Shown here: positions 17,829 through 27,059 of the stretch, one piece after another
Numbering within the stretch: position 1 is the stretch's first letter
Layout: each line of letters starts with the position of its first letter
Assembly (NCBI RefSeq): GCF_014075995.1
Contig: NZ_CP055153.1
Location: 6,386,001-6,450,000, forward strand
Reading direction: 5' to 3'
Length of the DNA: 64,000 nt
DNA from: Adhaeribacter radiodurans
Lineage (GTDB): Bacteria; Bacteroidota; Bacteroidia; Cytophagales; Hymenobacteraceae
Made by a program: the position numbers and the translations under genes
The notes under the pieces: model-generated
The model's input: only the letters and a program-made list of their open reading frames with translations
Databases searched by the model: none
What the model was told of the DNA's origin: nothing

Positions 17829-18065
17829 TTACTGCTGCAAACTTAAGTTTTTCGAATAAGTTAAAATAGAGTTAATTGTTTTTTCGCTCGGAGCTTTCAA
17901 TTCGCCATTTAACTTTTCTTGCAAAATCAATAACTCAGCACAATGCTCAGCCAATTTCTGATCTTTAGCAAGGGTTTGTTCAAATACTTTTTTCTCACCC
18001 AATGCCAATTCATCATAAATGTATTGGATGAGATCATTGTGTGTAGAGATTTTTATCATAATCAA
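17829..18065 (-). CDS. small soluble protein overlapping the ECF sigma factor gene
   Basis: This 78-residue acidic helical protein (ISTHNDLIQYIYDELALGEKKVFEQTLAKD) has no membrane segment and no zinc-binding HxxxCxxC. Its start overlaps the end of the sigma factor gene by about 32 bp, indicating translational coupling. The N-terminal half resembles the short helical region that anti-sigma factors use to hold sigma, so an anti-sigma or accessory role is plausible but unproven. The true start may be the second ATG, two codons later. Confidence 0.7.
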   Translation of the reverse strand: MIMIKISTHNDLIQYIYDELALGEKKVFEQTLAKDQKLAEHCAELLILQEKLNGELKAPSEKTINSILTYSKNLSLQQ

Positions 18066-18633
18066 TATTCTGGTTTGTCATCTTCTTCCGAAGGTTAATC
18101 AATGCGTACCGCATGCGGCCCAGCGCAGTGTTTATACTAACCCCGGTCGTTTCAGCAATTTCCTGAAAGCTCATATCAGCGTAGTGCCGCATAATCAGCA
18201 CTTCTTTCTGGGCTTCGGGTAATTGCTGGATCAATTCGCGGAGACGCTTGTGCGTATCCTCCTTGATCTGCAAGGCTTCAATTGATTCTTCGGCAAATGC
18301 CAGCGTGTTAAAAACATTGCTGCCATCTTCCATTTCAATTGTTGGGTTCCGTTTTTCTTTACGGAAATAGTCGATTGCCAGGTTATGGGCAATACGGCAA
18401 ATCCACGAAGAAAATTTACCCTCCTCGTTATACCGGCCACTCTTCATTGTATGGATAGCTTTAATAAAAGTATCCTGCAACAAATCTTCGGCGGTATAAG
18501 TGTCTTTTACGATTAATAGAATCGTGGTAAAAACTTTGTTCTTGTGTCTTTTTACTAAGAGTTCGAAAGCGTTTTCATTACCTGCAATATATAACGACAC
18601 CAGTTCTGAGTCGCTAAGTTGGATTGTGTTCAT
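18034..18633 (-). CDS. RNA polymerase sigma factor, ECF type
   Basis: This 199-residue sigma-70 family protein has region 2 at about 20-90 (TAEDLLQDTFIKAIHTMK, FSSWICRIAHNLAIDYFRK) and region 4 at about 130-185 (LPEAQKEVLIMRHYADMSFQEIAETTGVSINTALGRMRYA). It directs polymerase to an alternative set of promoters. It is followed by an overlapping small gene rather than a membrane anti-sigma factor. The MRHYADMSFQEIAE form is widespread in Bacteroidota. The signal and regulon are unknown. Confidence 0.92.
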   Translation of the reverse strand: MNTIQLSDSELVSLYIAGNENAFELLVKRHKNKVFTTILLIVKDTYTAEDLLQDTFIKAIHTMKSGRYNEEGKFSSWICRIAHNLAIDYFRKEKRNPTIEMEDGSNVFNTLAFAEESIEALQIKEDTHKRLRELIQQLPEAQKEVLIMRHYADMSFQEIAETTGVSINTALGRMRYALINLRKKMTNQNIDYDKNLYTQ

Positions 18634-19056
18634 ATTAAAGCTACATAAAATTAACGTAGAGCTTTATTCCATATTGTACAGATTAAGAATTTTTAGGATG
18701 TTACTTGGAAGTGTTTCTCTGTAAATATATAGAGATATTTTCAGAATTGCAAAGTAGCCAGTTACATAGAAGCCTTTTTTTGAAAATTTTTTTATAAAAA
18801 CCGCAAAAATCGTCCCAATATAAAATTTTAAGCCTGGTTCAAAGACTCAAACATTCTGAAATATGATGAATTTAGCCATCAGAGAGTTAAACTCATAATC
18901 TATTTTAAAAGGTGTTTCAGGAGCTAATTTAGTAAATTCTGGGCTAAAAAGAGCGTCAAGAAACATAAAAGGTAGGCAGTTACCATATATTTCTTTAGTT
19001 ACTAAAAAATAAGCAGATTAAATAATAATTAATCAAAAATTTTGCAGCAAGTAACT
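18634..19056. other. 423-bp intergenic region, AT-rich
   Basis: This gap between two minus-strand genes holds the presumed promoter of the ECF sigma factor. I see no open frame of significance, no strong hairpin and no heptad repeat in it. Confidence 0.4.
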
Positions 19057-19386
19057 TTAGCCAGCGGGTAGGATAGTAGCCAGATTATTAAAAAAACCTT
19101 GGAGTAATTGTCGTGCTTCCTGTACCTGCTCCGTATTAAGTCCGTAGCAAACGCAGGTTCCGTTTACTTCGCCGGTAATCAGGCCAGCTGCTTTTAATTC
19201 TTTTAAGTGCTGCGATACTGTAGATTGCGACAAAGGCAGTTCTTCTACAATGTCGCCACAAATGCAAATTTGCTTTTGACTAAGCAATTGTAAAATAGAT
19301 ATGCGGGCCGGATGCGCCAATGCTTTAGCGTAAGCGGCTAGTTTTATTTCTGTTTCGCGGAAAGAGGCTGCCTTGGAAATTGCCAT
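19057..19386 (-). CDS. ArsR/SmtB family transcriptional repressor
   Basis: This 109-residue winged-helix protein has the recognition segment [22 protein letters not shown] CxC pair ([10 protein letters not shown]) sits just before it at the position of the ArsR metal-thiolate motif (ELCVCD), and a second CxC (NGTCVCYGL) lies in the wing. Arsenite or another thiophilic metal is therefore a plausible inducer. No arsenic or metal resistance gene is adjacent. It is flanked by intergenic gaps on both sides and is probably monocistronic. Confidence 0.88.
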   Translation of the reverse strand: MAISKAASFRETEIKLAAYAKALAHPARISILQLLSQKQICICGDIVEELPLSQSTVSQHLKELKAAGLITGEVNGTCVCYGLNTEQVQEARQLLQGFFNNLATILPAG

Positions 19387-19756
19387 ATCTGCCAGGTTTA
19401 GAAGCTTTATTTCTAAGAGTATAATGTAAGATTAAAATTAGTAAATATTGCAAGACTTGCGCTGATTGAGTTGGTTCAGCGTAGCCCATTAAAGTTAGGT
19501 TATCGCTTCTACACTTAGGGTTTACCTTATACAAAAAGCTTTTACTCGCTTTTATACGGATATATACTTATTAAGGCAGGAGCTTACGTTACTAAGTAAA
19601 AATATATTACCCATAATTAAATAATTGCAAATAGGTGAAAGCAAGAATAAGAATGAGCCTCTTTGCAGAAGATATGCTTTTGCCAGAACAAATAGGTACT
19701 AGAATCCGAACGTTCTGCTTTGTGTTTTTTACCTTTGCCCCACTAAAAATTTACCT
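19387..19756. other. 370-bp divergent intergenic region
   Basis: This region separates the ArsR repressor from the MurF-Alr gene and should contain both promoters. Apart from a -7 type element near 19730 I see no clear structure. An imperfect operator for the repressor could be present but is not obvious by eye. Confidence 0.4.
19730..19737 (+). promoter_or_regulatory. candidate Bacteroidota -7 promoter element
   Basis: TACCTTTG matches TAnnTTTG and lies 19 bp before the MurF-Alr ATG. No properly spaced -33 TTTG is visible. Confidence 0.4.
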
Positions 19757-22243
19757 ATGTTACGCTTCCAGGATCTGGCTGATCTTACTCATGGCAACTT
19801 ACTGCAGTTAAAACAAGATTATTTAATTCAGTATTTATTAACGGATAGTCGTAAGCTGGCGCATCCGGCTAGTTCTTTGTTCTTTGCCATTAAAGGTGTT
19901 TATAACAATGGTCACCAGTACATTGCTAATTTATATAAACGGGGAGTACGACAGTTTGTAATTGAGGAAAGCAATGCAATTCCAGGTGTAAAACAAACCG
20001 ATGCCCTGGAAAGAGCTTTTCCGGAGGCTAACTTTTTGCAGGTAAACAGTAGTTTAGCGGCTTTGCAAAAGTTAACCGCGTACCATCGGAGTCAGTTTTC
20101 GTTACCGGTAATTGCTATTACGGGTAGTAACGGCAAAACCATTGTAAAAGAATGGTTGGCACAATTACTTAGTCCCGATGAACGCGTGGTAAAAAGCCCG
20201 CGTAGTTATAATTCACAAATCGGGGTGCCGCTCTCGGTGTGGCAAATTAATCAAAATCATACACTGGGCATTTTTGAGGCTGGAATTTCGCGCATGGCAG
20301 AAATGGAAAAACTCGCCGCTGTTATTCAACCTACCGAAGGCATTTTTACTAATATCGGGCAGGCCCACGCGCAAGGATTTGAATCGGTGGCACAAAAAAT
20401 AACCGAGAAGTTAAAATTATTTCAGAATGTAGAGCGTCTTTATTATTGCCTGGATCATGTTCCTGTTCATGAAGCAGTAGTGGCGGCAAATATTCCGGCG
20501 TTTACCTGGTCGCGGCACCAGTCTGCCGATTTGCAGATTGTAAATAGCGCTCTGCAAAACAATCACTTTGCCTGCAAATTCAAATATCAACAGCAAACGG
20601 GCACGCTACTCATTCCTTTCACCGACGAGGCTTCCATTGAAAATTGCTTGCATTGTTTGGCCGTATTGCTGGTTAGGCAAGTGCCATTACTCGAAATCCA
20701 GCAGCGATTTTTAAAATTAACTCCGGTAGCCATGCGCCTGGAGATGAAAGAAGCCATAAACAACTGTTACCTGCTCGACGACTCGTATAACAATGATTTA
20801 AGCGGTTTAAGTATTGCCTTAGATGTACTGCAAAACCAAACCCGTACAGTTAAGAAAAGCGTGATTTTATCAGATTTGCTCGAATCTGGTTTGTCCGAAG
20901 AAGTATTGTACAGCCAGGTGGCCGAATTAATCCGGGTTCACCGCATCGACCGCTTAGTTGGGATTGGTCCTGTTATCAGCCGGCATAAATTAAAGTTTGA
21001 GTTACCCGCTGAGTTTTTTGCGGATACAAATGAGTTTTTAGAAAAATTTAATGCGGATAACTATCGTCAGGAAACCATTCTATTAAAAGGGGCGCGGGTA
21101 TTTGAATTTGAGAAAATAGTAAGCGCTTTTCAACGGAAAGTTCATGGTACGGTACTCGAAGTAAACCTGGATGCTTTGGTGCATAACCTAAATTTTTACC
21201 GCGCTAAGCTGGCTCCCGAAACCAAGTTAATGGTAATGGTAAAAGCTTTTGCTTATGGCAGCGGCTCCTACGAAATTGCTAATTTACTTCAGTTTCACCG
21301 GGTAGATTACCTCACGGTGGCGTACCCGGATGAAGGTATTTCGCTGCGGGGGCACGGCATTAGTTTACCCATTATGGTAATGAGCCCTTCGCCGGATTCG
21401 TTTACTAAGTTGCAGCAATACAAGTTAGAGCCCGAAATATATTCTCTGGAAATTCTGGAGGCCTGCATGAAAGCTTTACCTTCTGACCCGAGTTACCGCC
21501 AGAACATTCATTTAAAACTTGATACCGGTATGCACCGCCTGGGCTTTACCGAAACAGATCTGGAACCTTTGTTTGCGCGTCTGGAGGCTACCCCGCAATT
21601 ACGGGTAATAAGCGCCTTCAGCCACTTGGCGGGAGCCGATGAAGCCATGTATAACGATTTCTCGCAGTTACAAATATCCCGTTTCCGTGCCATGGTGCAG
21701 CAAGTAGAAAATAGGTTAGGTTACAAGGTTATTAAACATATTTTAAACTCGGCGGGGATAGTGCGTTTTCCGGAGCACCAAATGGATATGGTGCGGTTAG
21801 GCATTGGGTTATATGGGGTAGAAGCAACCGGCATGGAACAAGATGCTCTACGTACGGTTGGTCAGTTAAAAACTACTATTTCGCAGGTAAAGGCAGTAGC
21901 TTCCGGAGAAACAGTTGGTTATAGCCGTAAAGGTATTGCCGACGAACCAAAGCAAATTGCTACCATTGCCATTGGCTATGCCGATGGATACGACCGAAGA
22001 TTTGGTAATGGTGTTGGTCAAGTTCTTATAAAGAAACAAAAAGCGGTAATTATCGGGAATATTTGTATGGATATGTGCATGCTGGATGTAACCGGGCTGG
22101 ACGTAAAAGCCGGTGATGAAGTAGAAGTTTTTGGCGAAAATATTACTATTGGTAAAATGGCCCGGAAAATAGGCACCATCCCTTACGAACTACTCACAAA
22201 TATTAGTGGTCGGGTAAAGCGGGTTTTCTTCGCGGAGTTATAG
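19757..22243 (+). CDS. murF/alr: bifunctional UDP-MurNAc-tripeptide:D-Ala-D-Ala ligase / alanine racemase
   Basis: This 828-residue fusion supplies and uses D-alanine for peptidoglycan in the cytoplasm. Residues 1-450 are MurF: the ATP loop is AITGSNGKTIVKEW and the central domain reads IFEAGISRMAEME. Residues about 455-828 are a PLP-dependent alanine racemase. The cofactor Lys is in VMVKAFAYGSG, the catalytic Tyr in GETVGYSRKG, and VRLGIGLYG is conserved. The MurF-Alr fusion is characteristic of Bacteroidota, where the two activities are made from one gene. The MurF half has GKT-I-VKEW instead of GKTTTKE, which is common in the fused forms. Confidence 0.95.
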   Translation: MLRFQDLADLTHGNLLQLKQDYLIQYLLTDSRKLAHPASSLFFAIKGVYNNGHQYIANLYKRGVRQFVIEESNAIPGVKQTDALERAFPEANFLQVNSSLAALQKLTAYHRSQFSLPVIAITGSNGKTIVKEWLAQLLSPDERVVKSPRSYNSQIGVPLSVWQINQNHTLGIFEAGISRMAEMEKLAAVIQPTEGIFTNIGQAHAQGFESVAQKITEKLKLFQNVERLYYCLDHVPVHEAVVAANIPAFTWSRHQSADLQIVNSALQNNHFACKFKYQQQTGTLLIPFTDEASIENCLHCLAVLLVRQVPLLEIQQRFLKLTPVAMRLEMKEAINNCYLLDDSYNNDLSGLSIALDVLQNQTRTVKKSVILSDLLESGLSEEVLYSQVAELIRVHRIDRLVGIGPVISRHKLKFELPAEFFADTNEFLEKFNADNYRQETILLKGARVFEFEKIVSAFQRKVHGTVLEVNLDALVHNLNFYRAKLAPETKLMVMVKAFAYGSGSYEIANLLQFHRVDYLTVAYPDEGISLRGHGISLPIMVMSPSPDSFTKLQQYKLEPEIYSLEILEACMKALPSDPSYRQNIHLKLDTGMHRLGFTETDLEPLFARLEATPQLRVISAFSHLAGADEAMYNDFSQLQISRFRAMVQQVENRLGYKVIKHILNSAGIVRFPEHQMDMVRLGIGLYGVEATGMEQDALRTVGQLKTTISQVKAVASGETVGYSRKGIADEPKQIATIAIGYADGYDRRFGNGVGQVLIKKQKAVIIGNICMDMCMLDVTGLDVKAGDEVEVFGENITIGKMARKIGTIPYELLTNISGRVKRVFFAEL

Positions 22244-22719
22244 TAAGTAAAGGTTCTTTAATCTTTTAATTTTTGGAGCCTTTTCAAGTCTCTAAGCTTT
22301 AGTGCTATCTTACTTGAACCGTAACCTGTTTGCCTCATGGCCGGCGGGCCTAGTTTGGCTATTGAGGGCGAGTCTAAGCTTCTTTTGTTCGTGCCTCACA
22401 ATGCCTCGATCCTCGGCACCAGAACATTATAATGCCCTCCATAGCCAAATTGGTGTTATTTATTCTTAGCTATCTGATTCTAATTTTGTGGAGTAGTAGT
22501 TTTAGAATTAGTAAATACGTTTTTTAAATTATATTTGGTGTTAAGTGCTGCGACAAAATAAAGGGAATACCTTTTAAATTTATACATGAAAAAAGTTCCT
22601 CTCCTAAGCTTAGTAGGAGTAGAGGTAGTTTTATTTTTAAGGGTACAGTTCATAAGTTGGCTTTGTATTGATTTAGTAAATAATAATTGCTTTCAGGCAC
22701 AAAAAATACGTCCGCATAG
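22244..22719. other. 476-bp intergenic region containing a structured GC-rich element
   Basis: Most of the gap is AT-rich and unremarkable. The exception is the segment 22331-22460 described separately. A TATATTTG promoter-like element lies at 22530-22537 but no convincing gene follows it. Confidence 0.5.
22337..22432 (+). other. 31-codon reading frame inside an inverted-repeat element
   Basis: An ATG-to-TAA frame of 96 bp encodes a peptide beginning MAGGPSLAIEGESK and ending SILGTRTL. It is about 52% GC, well above its surroundings. It is enclosed by arms 22352-22369 and 22434-22451 that pair at 15 of 16 core positions (TTTGGCTATTGAGGGC). A nested stem joins 22386-22395 with 22415-22426. 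Either a short peptide gene, a structured RNA, or a palindromic repeat is possible. I cannot decide from one copy. Confidence 0.35.
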
Positions 22720-23058
22720 CTATTTAACAGCTTGCAAACTGTCTAAGCTAACCAGTGTAGGTTTACCCACAAAAGCCGCTTTTAAAATGTAGCCTTCTTT
22801 CATTTCCTTAGCGCGTTGCAGCTTTACTTTATAGAAAAAATAATTGGTTGTATCGGTAACCTGAAGAATTTCTTGCGGCTCTACCATGGTTATGGCGAAT
22901 CCGTTAACAGTAGGTCGGTCATATAATTTCTCCTCAATTGTAGCTATAATCACTAACTGTTTTTCGGTAGGAGTATGCGTCCCGGATTTTTGCTCAACAC
23001 CCGATTGGCAACTAACAGCTACTGCAAATAGAAGAATATGAGCGAAAATATTTTTCAT
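22720..23058 (-). CDS. hypothetical lipoprotein
   Basis: The 112-residue protein from the ATG at 23058 has a lipoprotein signal (MKNIFAHILLFAVAVSCQSG, lipobox AVSC). This start is preferred to the one 31 codons upstream, which lacks any export signal. The mature part (VIATIEEKLYDRPTVNGFAI, EGYILKAAFVGKPTLVSL) looks like a small beta-rich domain. I do not recognise the family. It is divergent from the M16 peptidase pair. Confidence 0.65.
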   Translation of the reverse strand: MKNIFAHILLFAVAVSCQSGVEQKSGTHTPTEKQLVIIATIEEKLYDRPTVNGFAITMVEPQEILQVTDTTNYFFYKVKLQRAKEMKEGYILKAAFVGKPTLVSLDSLQAVK

Positions 23059-23254
23059 ATATTTTAAATTTTTTTCCGAAGAGTTACTTACATTTGGGCT
23101 GTTACTAACCGTAACGTTTACGCCCCTTTCTTTCCGCAACAAAACAAACAAAAAACTTCTCCTAAAATTTATTGCGTGCTTTAAATAAGCACCCAGGAAG
23201 GTATGTCTGTATCCAAAAATTTTAAAAGATTATTTTTAAATAATTACTTTAACT

Positions 23255-24706
23255 ATGCTTAAAACAATTTTACTCCCGCAAAAACTTCGGTTAGCTTGTT
23301 CTGCTTTCGGATTTAGTACGATGTTGTTACTTGGTGCATGTAGCCAAAAAACAATAAGTTCCGCTACTCCTACACCGCCTACTACTCCAGAAACGGCAGC
23401 TTTCAGCCCAAAAACTACTTACCAGATACCCGTTGATTACTATACTTTGGATAACGGTTTAAAAGTAGTTCTGTCACCGGACAAAACTACCCCTATTGTT
23501 ACCGTAGCGGCTTACTATAATATTGGTTTTCGGAATGAGCCAAAAGACCGTACTGGATTTGCTCATTTATTCGAACACATGATGTTTCAGGGTTCCCAGA
23601 ATTTGGGTAAAATGGAGTTTATTCAGTTAATTCAGAAAAATGGGGGCGTTTTAAACGGCTCAACCCGATTTGATTTTACGAATTACTTCGAAATTGTGCC
23701 AGCCAATAAACTGGAAACCATTCTATGGGCCGAGGCCGATCGAATGCGAGGTTTGAACATTACGCAGGAAAACCTGAAAAACCAACAAGAAGTTGTAAAG
23801 AACGAAGTAAAAGTAAATGTTCTGAATCAGCCTTATGGGGGGTTTCCTTGGCTGGATATGCCCCAATATGCGAATAAAAACTGGTTTAACGCGCATAATT
23901 TTTACGGGGACTTGAAAGACTTAGACGCGGCTAATTTAGATGATGTTAAGAGTTTCTTTAAAACCTTTTACTCACCTAATAACGCGGCACTGATAGTAAG
24001 CGGCGATTTCGACCCAACTCAGGCTAAAACCTGGGTAAAGCAATATTTTGGCGCTATTCCTTCCGCAGATTTACCGGCCAAAGTAGATTTAACCGAACCT
24101 CGCCAGGAAAAAGAACAACGGTTTGTCAAAGACGATAAACTGGCGACCAAACCTGCGCTGGCTTTTGCCTACCACATGCCCGACCGGAATACGCCCGAAT
24201 ATTATGCCATGGGTTTACTCGACCAGATATTGATACAAGGTAACGATAGCCGTTTGTATCAGGCGCTGGTGCAAGAAAAGGGCTATACTGGTAGCGTAAG
24301 CGGAGGCATTAATTCTGGGCTAGGCAATATGTTTAATTACAATGGCCCCATGCTCTGGGACGGTAACCTGATTCACGACAATAATGTAACGGCAGATTCT
24401 ATTATTGCCGTGATTGACCGGGAAATTAAAAAATTAGAAACAAGCGGTATTGACCAAGCTTTGCTGGACTTGGCCATTGTAAAAATGCGCTCTAGTTTCT
24501 ACGACCAGATTAGCCAATTATATGGTTTCGGAAAGGCCGATTTACTGGCTAGTTTTGCTTTATTTGATAACAATCCGGCGCGTATTAACACTTTAGAAAG
24601 TGAATTCCGAAAAGTAACACCGGAGCTAATGCAGAAAACCTTGCGCGAATACCTGCGGCCAACCAATCGTACCATTTTAACTGTTAACCCATTAGCCAAA
24701 AGTTAA
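23255..24706 (+). CDS. M16 family metallopeptidase, lipoprotein (catalytic partner)
   Basis: This 483-residue pitrilysin-type zinc protease has a lipoprotein signal (LLLGACSQ). The inverted zinc motif HLFEH is at residues 104-108, and the downstream zinc-binding Glu lies in QQEVVKNEVKVN. Two M16 alpha/beta domains fill residues 60-475. It probably degrades peptides in the periplasm. The next gene, 15 bp downstream, encodes a second M16 protein without the zinc site; the two likely form a heterodimer, as in mitochondrial processing peptidase. Confidence 0.92.
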   Translation: MLKTILLPQKLRLACSAFGFSTMLLLGACSQKTISSATPTPPTTPETAAFSPKTTYQIPVDYYTLDNGLKVVLSPDKTTPIVTVAAYYNIGFRNEPKDRTGFAHLFEHMMFQGSQNLGKMEFIQLIQKNGGVLNGSTRFDFTNYFEIVPANKLETILWAEADRMRGLNITQENLKNQQEVVKNEVKVNVLNQPYGGFPWLDMPQYANKNWFNAHNFYGDLKDLDAANLDDVKSFFKTFYSPNNAALIVSGDFDPTQAKTWVKQYFGAIPSADLPAKVDLTEPRQEKEQRFVKDDKLATKPALAFAYHMPDRNTPEYYAMGLLDQILIQGNDSRLYQALVQEKGYTGSVSGGINSGLGNMFNYNGPMLWDGNLIHDNNVTADSIIAVIDREIKKLETSGIDQALLDLAIVKMRSSFYDQISQLYGFGKADLLASFALFDNNPARINTLESEFRKVTPELMQKTLREYLRPTNRTILTVNPLAKS

Positions 24707-24721
24707 GGAGGATTTATCACC

Positions 24722-26119
24722 ATGAAAATTATAAATATCTATTTGTTAAACGCGGCTTTGCTGTTTAGCGGTGCCACTGCCCTCGCTCAGAAACAAACTC
24801 CCCCAACCGGCGGCGAACCACGCAACTTTACTTTACCTGCTAAACAAGAATTTACTTTGCCCAACGGCTTACAAGCTACCATGGTACCCTACGGCGAAAT
24901 ACCAAAAGTTACCGTGAGTTTAATTGTGCAGGTAGGCAATGTGCACGAAACAGAAAAAGAAAATGGCCTGGCTGATATTACCGGACAGCTTATGCGGGAA
25001 GGCACCACTAATTTAAACGCCAAACAAATTGCCGAGCAGGCAGCCCGCATGGGTGGTTCTGTAGATATAAGCGTAGGCTCGAACCAAACAACTATTTCGG
25101 GTTCAGTTTTATCGGAGTACGGACCGGAACTGGTAAAATTATTGGCCGATCTGGTGCAACATCCGGCTTTTCCGCCTTCGGAAATAGAACGTATTAAGAA
25201 CGATTTTAAACGCAGTATGAATTTGGCCCGCTCGCAGCCTGGTACGCAGGCTGATACTAAATTCCGGATGGCCATCTATAAAGGCCATCCTTACGGGCGT
25301 GATTTGCCTACCGATGCGCAGATTGATGCTTTTACTGTGGAGCAAGTACGGGACTTTTACCAGCGCCAATTTGGTGCGCAGCGCACCGGTGTGTACGTAG
25401 CCGGTAAATTCGAGGGAAGTGCCATGCGGCAAGCTATTACTTCGGCCTTAAGCGAGTGGCAGCAAGGACCACCACCGCGTATTGAAATTGCTCAACCGGT
25501 TACTAAACCCGATATGTTATTGCTAGACCGGCCCGGTGCTCCGCAATCTACCTTAATTATTGGCTTGCCTACCATTGATCCCTCGCACCCTGATTATACC
25601 AAACTGCGCGTAATGAACTCTTTGCTGGGTGGCTCGTTTGGCTCCCGCATTACCCGCAACATCCGCGAAAATAAAGGCTATACTTATTCACCACACAGCA
25701 CTATTGCTCCGCGTTACCGGGTAGCCGATTGGAGCGAACAGGCCGATGTTACCACCGAACATACGGGTAATTCTTTAAAAGAAATCGTTAACGAAATAGA
25801 CCGGTTACAAAAAGAAGCGCCTTCTCCCGAAGAGTTAAAAGGTATTCAGAACTACGTAGCGGGTATATTTGTGCTGCAGAATTCGTCGCCGGGAGGCATA
25901 ATCAACCAACTGAATTTCCTGGATTTACACGGTCTGCCCGATACGTATTTAACAAATCAGGTGCAAGCTATTCACGCGGTAACGCCCCAGGAAGTAAAAG
26001 ATCTTACCAAAAAATATATTCGGCCCGAAGATATGACTACGGTAGTAGTAGGCGATAAAAAAGTAATTACGCCGCAGATTAAAAAGTTTCAGGCGGAGAT
26101 AAAGAAGCGAGCTTTGTAA
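24722..26119 (+). CDS. M16 family peptidase, inactive partner
   Basis: This 465-residue exported protein (signal MKIINIYLLNAALLFSGATALAQ) has the M16 fold. The zinc motif is replaced by GLADITGQLMREG, so it cannot bind catalytic zinc. The C-terminal substrate-binding half is well conserved (LLGGSFGSRITRNIRENKGYTYSPHS). It follows the active M16 gene closely and is probably the non-catalytic subunit that holds the substrate. Confidence 0.9.
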   Translation: MKIINIYLLNAALLFSGATALAQKQTPPTGGEPRNFTLPAKQEFTLPNGLQATMVPYGEIPKVTVSLIVQVGNVHETEKENGLADITGQLMREGTTNLNAKQIAEQAARMGGSVDISVGSNQTTISGSVLSEYGPELVKLLADLVQHPAFPPSEIERIKNDFKRSMNLARSQPGTQADTKFRMAIYKGHPYGRDLPTDAQIDAFTVEQVRDFYQRQFGAQRTGVYVAGKFEGSAMRQAITSALSEWQQGPPPRIEIAQPVTKPDMLLLDRPGAPQSTLIIGLPTIDPSHPDYTKLRVMNSLLGGSFGSRITRNIRENKGYTYSPHSTIAPRYRVADWSEQADVTTEHTGNSLKEIVNEIDRLQKEAPSPEELKGIQNYVAGIFVLQNSSPGGIINQLNFLDLHGLPDTYLTNQVQAIHAVTPQEVKDLTKKYIRPEDMTTVVVGDKKVITPQIKKFQAEIKKRAL

Positions 26120-26212
26120 GTAAAAGTCTGTAAACTAAAATTTGCTCTGATAATTCTTCAAAACAAAGAGCTTTGCCTGTAACAAAATGGCAAGCATTTA
26201 CTATTTATTCGG

Positions 26213-26240
26213 AAAGGCTGGTAGAGAACCCAGCCTTTTT
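26213..26240 (+). terminator. intrinsic terminator after the M16 pair
   Basis: AAAGGCTGG pairs with CCAGCCTTT across a short loop, followed by TTCTATTTT. Confidence 0.75.
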
Positions 26241-26293
26241 CTATTTTGCAGAAATACAGTTGGGATCTTATAAAGATAGAACCTCCTTACCCT

Positions 26294-26545
26294 ATGGAAA
26301 ACAAGAATTTATTTATAGTAACAACTACTTCCAACGAAAAGGTAGATTTAACGAAAGCGAAAGAATTGCGGAGTAACAATTTATTTCCGTTTGGCAAACA
26401 TAATTATGCTATTTACCGCACCCCCGAAAATGTTTTTGTAAAAGGCACTAACTCTGGCTTAGAAACGCACATGCTTGATACCTACGAAATTATTGAAGAA
26501 AGCACTGCGCTAAAATACGCACACCCTTATTTCCGGGAAGAGTAA
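26294..26545 (+). CDS. hypothetical protein
   Basis: This 83-residue protein begins MENKNLFIVTTTSNEKVDL. The ATG at 26294 is preferred because the longer frame from 26246 reads through the preceding terminator region. It contains no signal peptide or membrane helix and is not recognised. It is flanked by hairpin terminators, so it should be monocistronic. Confidence 0.6.
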   Translation: MENKNLFIVTTTSNEKVDLTKAKELRSNNLFPFGKHNYAIYRTPENVFVKGTNSGLETHMLDTYEIIEESTALKYAHPYFREE

Positions 26546-26590
26546 AACAAAGAAAAATAAAGATTATAAAATGGTAAAAAAAGAAATAAA

Positions 26591-26623
26591 AAAGGGTAAA
26601 CTGCATTTGCTCGTTTACCCTTT
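26591..26623. terminator. bidirectional hairpin terminator
   Basis: AAAGGGTAAAC (26591-26601) pairs with GTTTACCCTTT (26613-26623) between two convergent small genes. Confidence 0.8.
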
Positions 26624-26647
26624 AATAGTTGGTTGTGGTAGTAAAAG

Positions 26648-26851
26648 TTAATTGATCCATTGATTCTGTAAGTTGTTAACTAGGGGTTTTTGTTGTACTA
26701 ATTGTTTTTCCGATTCAAAATACGTTTGGTATTCATCGTCGGTTAATTCATCCTGGAGAGTCATGTGAAACTTAGAAAGTGCGGGGTAAGTGACGTAACG
26801 TTCCTGTCGCTCGGCGGGGTTGTCTACGTCGAAGTCATAAAAGCTTTTCAT
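26648..26851 (-). CDS. hypothetical small protein
   Basis: This acidic 67-residue protein begins MKSFYDFDVDNPAERQERYV and contains DELTDDEYQTYFESEKQLV. It has no export signal and is predicted helical. It is not recognised. Support comes from its complete frame, balanced composition and placement before a terminator. Confidence 0.55.
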   Translation of the reverse strand: MKSFYDFDVDNPAERQERYVTYPALSKFHMTLQDELTDDEYQTYFESEKQLVQQKPLVNNLQNQWIN

Positions 26852-27059
26852 AGAAAATTAATTAGGTGATTTTTTTTGGGAGAAAACATTTTTACTACAA
26901 TTAAGCAAAAAAGTTTTGGATAATTTAACTTATTTATTCGATTTTTTAGACAACTTAATAATAATATAAGTGCCTGATAAATAATTAGTTTGCTTGCATA
27001 ATAAATTCTTAACTCAATTTAGCTATATCTGGCTAATTCTTTAAAAAAGTTACATTTTC

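Noticed and set aside
19057-19386. Arsenic resistance operon around the ArsR-type gene
   Set aside because: No arsenate reductase, efflux pump or other metal gene is adjacent; only the repressor is supported.
22586-22792. Plus-strand frame of 68 codons with a hydrophobic N-terminus, preceded by TATATTTG
   Set aside because: Its end overlaps the minus-strand lipoprotein gene and the C-terminal part looks random; evidence is too thin.
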